Below are positions 6,861 through 8,815 of a stretch of DNA of 8,815 bases, in pieces. The stretch lies in assembly GCA_017444705.1 (NCBI GenBank), contig JAFSWA010000036.1, forward strand, positions 1 through 8,815, written 5' to 3'. The position numbers and the translations under genes are program-made. Position 1 is the first letter of the stretch; each line of letters opens with the position of its first letter. The stretch comes from a bacterium. Lineage in GTDB: Bacteria > Cyanobacteriota > Vampirovibrionia > Gastranaerophilales > Gastranaerophilaceae. The notes beneath the pieces were generated by a model. It was given only the letters and a program-made list of their open reading frames with translations. It did no database searches and was not told where the DNA came from.

Positions 6861-6866
6861 AAGGAG
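6861..6866 (+). promoter_or_regulatory. Ribosome binding site of the double-AAA gene
   Basis: AAGGAG lies 8 nt before the ATG at 6875, which fixes the start of this gene. Confidence 0.8.
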
Positions 6867-6874
6867 TACGAAGC

Positions 6875-8815
6875 ATGAATAATTTTGAAAAGAGAAAATT
6901 TTTAGACTATTTAGACAAATTATTACCCGAAACAAATATTACTAACTACAATTTTGACGATGTATTTTATTTTTGGGTTGAAGAATTTAAGGTTGACAAA
7001 ACCCTTTTTGACTACGATGAAAGAGATAAAATTCTTTTAGATACCCGTGAACAAAGAGATAAATTTCTGACAACTTTCGGAAAAGTAATAAAAAATTTAA
7101 AGGAAAAAATAAAACCCCAAAATACAGTTCTTGAAAAACAGTTTCAATTAATTAAAGAAATTTATTCTCTTAATAAAGAAGAATACGAAATTGTTATTTT
7201 TATGGCATTAAAAGAGATTAATAACATTTTTTCAATGTATTATGATTGCCTAAAAGGTCAAATAATGACAACTTTTACAAGGGTATTTTTGAAAATTCGT
7301 CAAAACAGAAAATACAGAGTTTTTGAGAATCTTTATTACAAAGATATGACAGATTCTCCGCATAGTGAAGATATTAATCCGAAATTAATAAAAATTTTTG
7401 ATAACCCGAGATGTACTACAAAAGAAAAGATTATTAATTTGATTTTGGGCAAAAAAGAGAAATCAAGATTATCGCTTAATGATTATTCTCATCTGAAAAA
7501 TGAACCGGAAAAGGTAATAAAGATTTTAAGTTCAGCGGCAGAAAAACACCAAAAAGGTGTAAATATACTGCTTTATGGCGGAGTCGGAACTGGAAAAACA
7601 GAGTTTGCAAAACTTATTGCAAATTGTGCGGATATTCCTATGTATTCTGTTCTTACGCTTACTGAAGAATTGAAAGAGCCAAGCAGAGAGGACAGGTTGA
7701 TTGATTTATTTTCAAAACAGAATTTGCTCGCATGTGCAAACAAGGCATGTATTCTTTTTGATGAAGGGGAAGATGTTATGACAGACTGCTGGCGGCTTTC
7801 AAAGGGATATTTTAATAATATTCTTGAAAAATCCGAAGTCCCCGTTATTTGGACTACGAATGACATTTATCATGTTGACCCTGCGTTTTTACGAAGAATG
7901 ACTTATTGCATAGAATTTGAAAAACCGACGGAAGAAAATCGGCTCAAAATATGGCAGAAAATTTTGAAGAAAAATAAATTTAAAGTCTGTTATGAAAAAA
8001 TCAAGGAATTGAATAAAAATTATGATATTCCCCCGTCAATTATTAGCAATGCAATTAAAACAACCAAAATGATAAATGGTGACGAGAACGATTTTGAAAG
8101 TTTTATTGAAAATGTGGCAAAAGTTGTTACGAAAAAGAAAAATGTAAAAAATAAAAAGGAATTTGAATTAGCTGATTATAACGAAAATTTGGTTAATACA
8201 GACTGCAATATTAAAAATCTTACGGAAAAAATAAGAGAAAGCGGGCGATTGAATTTTTCACTCTGTCTGTATGGTGAACCCGGAACCGGAAAGAGTCTTT
8301 ATGCAAGGTTTTTGGCAAAACAAGTCGGAGTTGAAGTTATAATGAAAAGGGCAAGTGATTTAATATCACCTTACGTGGGTGAAACAGAACAGAATATTGC
8401 CTCAGCTTTTGTACAAGCAAAGGCGAAAAGAGCAATGCTTATTTTTGATGAAGCTGATACGTTTTTGCAAAACAGAAATAACGCTGTAAGAAGTTGGGAA
8501 ATCTCTCAGGTTAACGAAATGCTGACGTGGATGGAATCGCATGAATATCCTTTTGTCTGTACTACTAACCTTTTAGATACACTTGATGAAGCAAGTTTAA
8601 GGCGATTTACATTTAAAATAAAATTTGATTTTCTCTCAAAAGAGCAGGTTAATAAAGGAATTGAGCACTTTTTCAATATATCTGATACCGATATTAATCT
8701 TAAAGGCTTGACGGCGGGTGATTTTGCGACTGTCAAAAACAAAGTTGATTTTCTCGGCATAAAAGATATTAACGAAATTATAAAGATGCTTGAAAATGAA
8801 ATTAAAATTAAAAAG
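6875..8815 (+). CDS. Tandem AAA-domain ATPase of unknown function (3' end outside window)
   Basis: A frame of 647 codons runs from the ATG to the window edge without a stop. Residues 1 to about 200 are a mostly helical, charged region that I do not recognise. The first AAA domain (about 205-375) has Walker A GGVGTGKT (235-242), Walker B ILFDE (293-297), sensor-1 WTTND (336-340) and arginine finger candidates Arg350/Arg351 (DPAFLRR). The second (about 445-605) has Walker A GEPGTGKS (467-474), pore-loop YVG (500-502) within SDLISPYVGETE, Walker B MLIFDEAD (521-528), sensor-1 CTTN (572-575) and Arg586/Arg587. It belongs to the broad SpoVK/Ycf46/Cdc48-like AAA group (COG0464 type) and resembles a double-AAA family I recall from many Proteobacteria, annotated only as 'AAA family ATPase'. 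The first domain lacks the YVG-type pore loop, so substrate threading would rest on the second. The C-terminal GLTAGDFATV and Lys-rich tail look close to the family's natural end. Partners are unknown. Confidence 0.85.
   Translation, partial: MNNFEKRKFLDYLDKLLPETNITNYNFDDVFYFWVEEFKVDKTLFDYDERDKILLDTREQRDKFLTTFGKVIKNLKEKIKPQNTVLEKQFQLIKEIYSLNKEEYEIVIFMALKEINNIFSMYYDCLKGQIMTTFTRVFLKIRQNRKYRVFENLYYKDMTDSPHSEDINPKLIKIFDNPRCTTKEKIINLILGKKEKSRLSLNDYSHLKNEPEKVIKILSSAAEKHQKGVNILLYGGVGTGKTEFAKLIANCADIPMYSVLTLTEELKEPSREDRLIDLFSKQNLLACANKACILFDEGEDVMTDCWRLSKGYFNNILEKSEVPVIWTTNDIYHVDPAFLRRMTYCIEFEKPTEENRLKIWQKILKKNKFKVCYEKIKELNKNYDIPPSIISNAIKTTKMINGDENDFESFIENVAKVVTKKKNVKNKKEFELADYNENLVNTDCNIKNLTEKIRESGRLNFSLCLYGEPGTGKSLYARFLAKQVGVEVIMKRASDLISPYVGETEQNIASAFVQAKAKRAMLIFDEADTFLQNRNNAVRSWEISQVNEMLTWMESHEYPFVCTTNLLDTLDEASLRRFTFKIKFDFLSKEQVNKGIEHFFNISDTDINLKGLTAGDFATVKNKVDFLGIKDINEIIKMLENEIKIKK

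Noticed and set aside
7573..7866. Open frame on the minus strand opposite the AAA gene
   Set aside because: It lies exactly opposite the first AAA Walker A to sensor-1 region, which is clearly the coding strand, and the product resembles no family. The same applies to 8506-8760, opposite the second AAA domain.

Overview
The window is AT-rich DNA of roughly 30 % G+C that reads as an ordinary, compact bacterial chromosome segment. It holds five substantial genes, the last cut by the right edge, and the tail of a sixth at the left edge. There are no rRNA or tRNA genes, CRISPR arrays, insertion sequences or phage genes. Several proteins carry variants that, from memory, resemble cyanobacterial homologues: a TilS with a single Asp in the HxxDD-type motif, a short-form SAH hydrolase ending in a 'SWxxGT' tail, and a ComEC with 'AASGLNV' rather than '(I)SGLHV'. 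With the low G+C, this makes a non-photosynthetic cyanobacterial relative (Melainabacteria/Vampirovibrionia, for example gut Gastranaerophilales) my best guess. It is a low-confidence inference; other low-GC lineages remain possible.

Layout, left to right. (1) The last 42 codons of an unidentified + strand gene end in an intrinsic terminator. Its hairpin overlaps both this gene's 3' end and the end of the next gene. (2) tilS (minus, tRNA-Ile2 lysidine synthase) and ahcY (plus, S-adenosylhomocysteine hydrolase) diverge from a 37-bp spacer that must hold both promoters. (3) ahcY ends at its own intrinsic terminator, followed at once by a promoter for comEC (plus, DNA-uptake channel with a metallo-beta-lactamase domain). 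(4) comEC converges, with a 7-bp gap, on a minus-strand CgeB-like glycosyltransferase gene that has a good sigma-70-type promoter. (5) A 228-bp spacer separates that gene from a divergent gene for a protein with two AAA ATPase domains, open at the right edge after 647 codons and probably nearly complete.

The genes do not form one pathway. tRNA modification (tilS) and the methyl cycle (ahcY) are housekeeping, comEC is DNA uptake, and the glycosyltransferase is probably envelope or surface glycan work. The double-AAA protein belongs to a recognisable but functionally uncharacterised bacterial family and is the best candidate here for new biology. No multi-gene novel system is visible. Secondary points are the possible leaderless expression of tilS and comEC, the tight terminator overlap at the left edge, and an inverted repeat in the AAA gene's upstream region.
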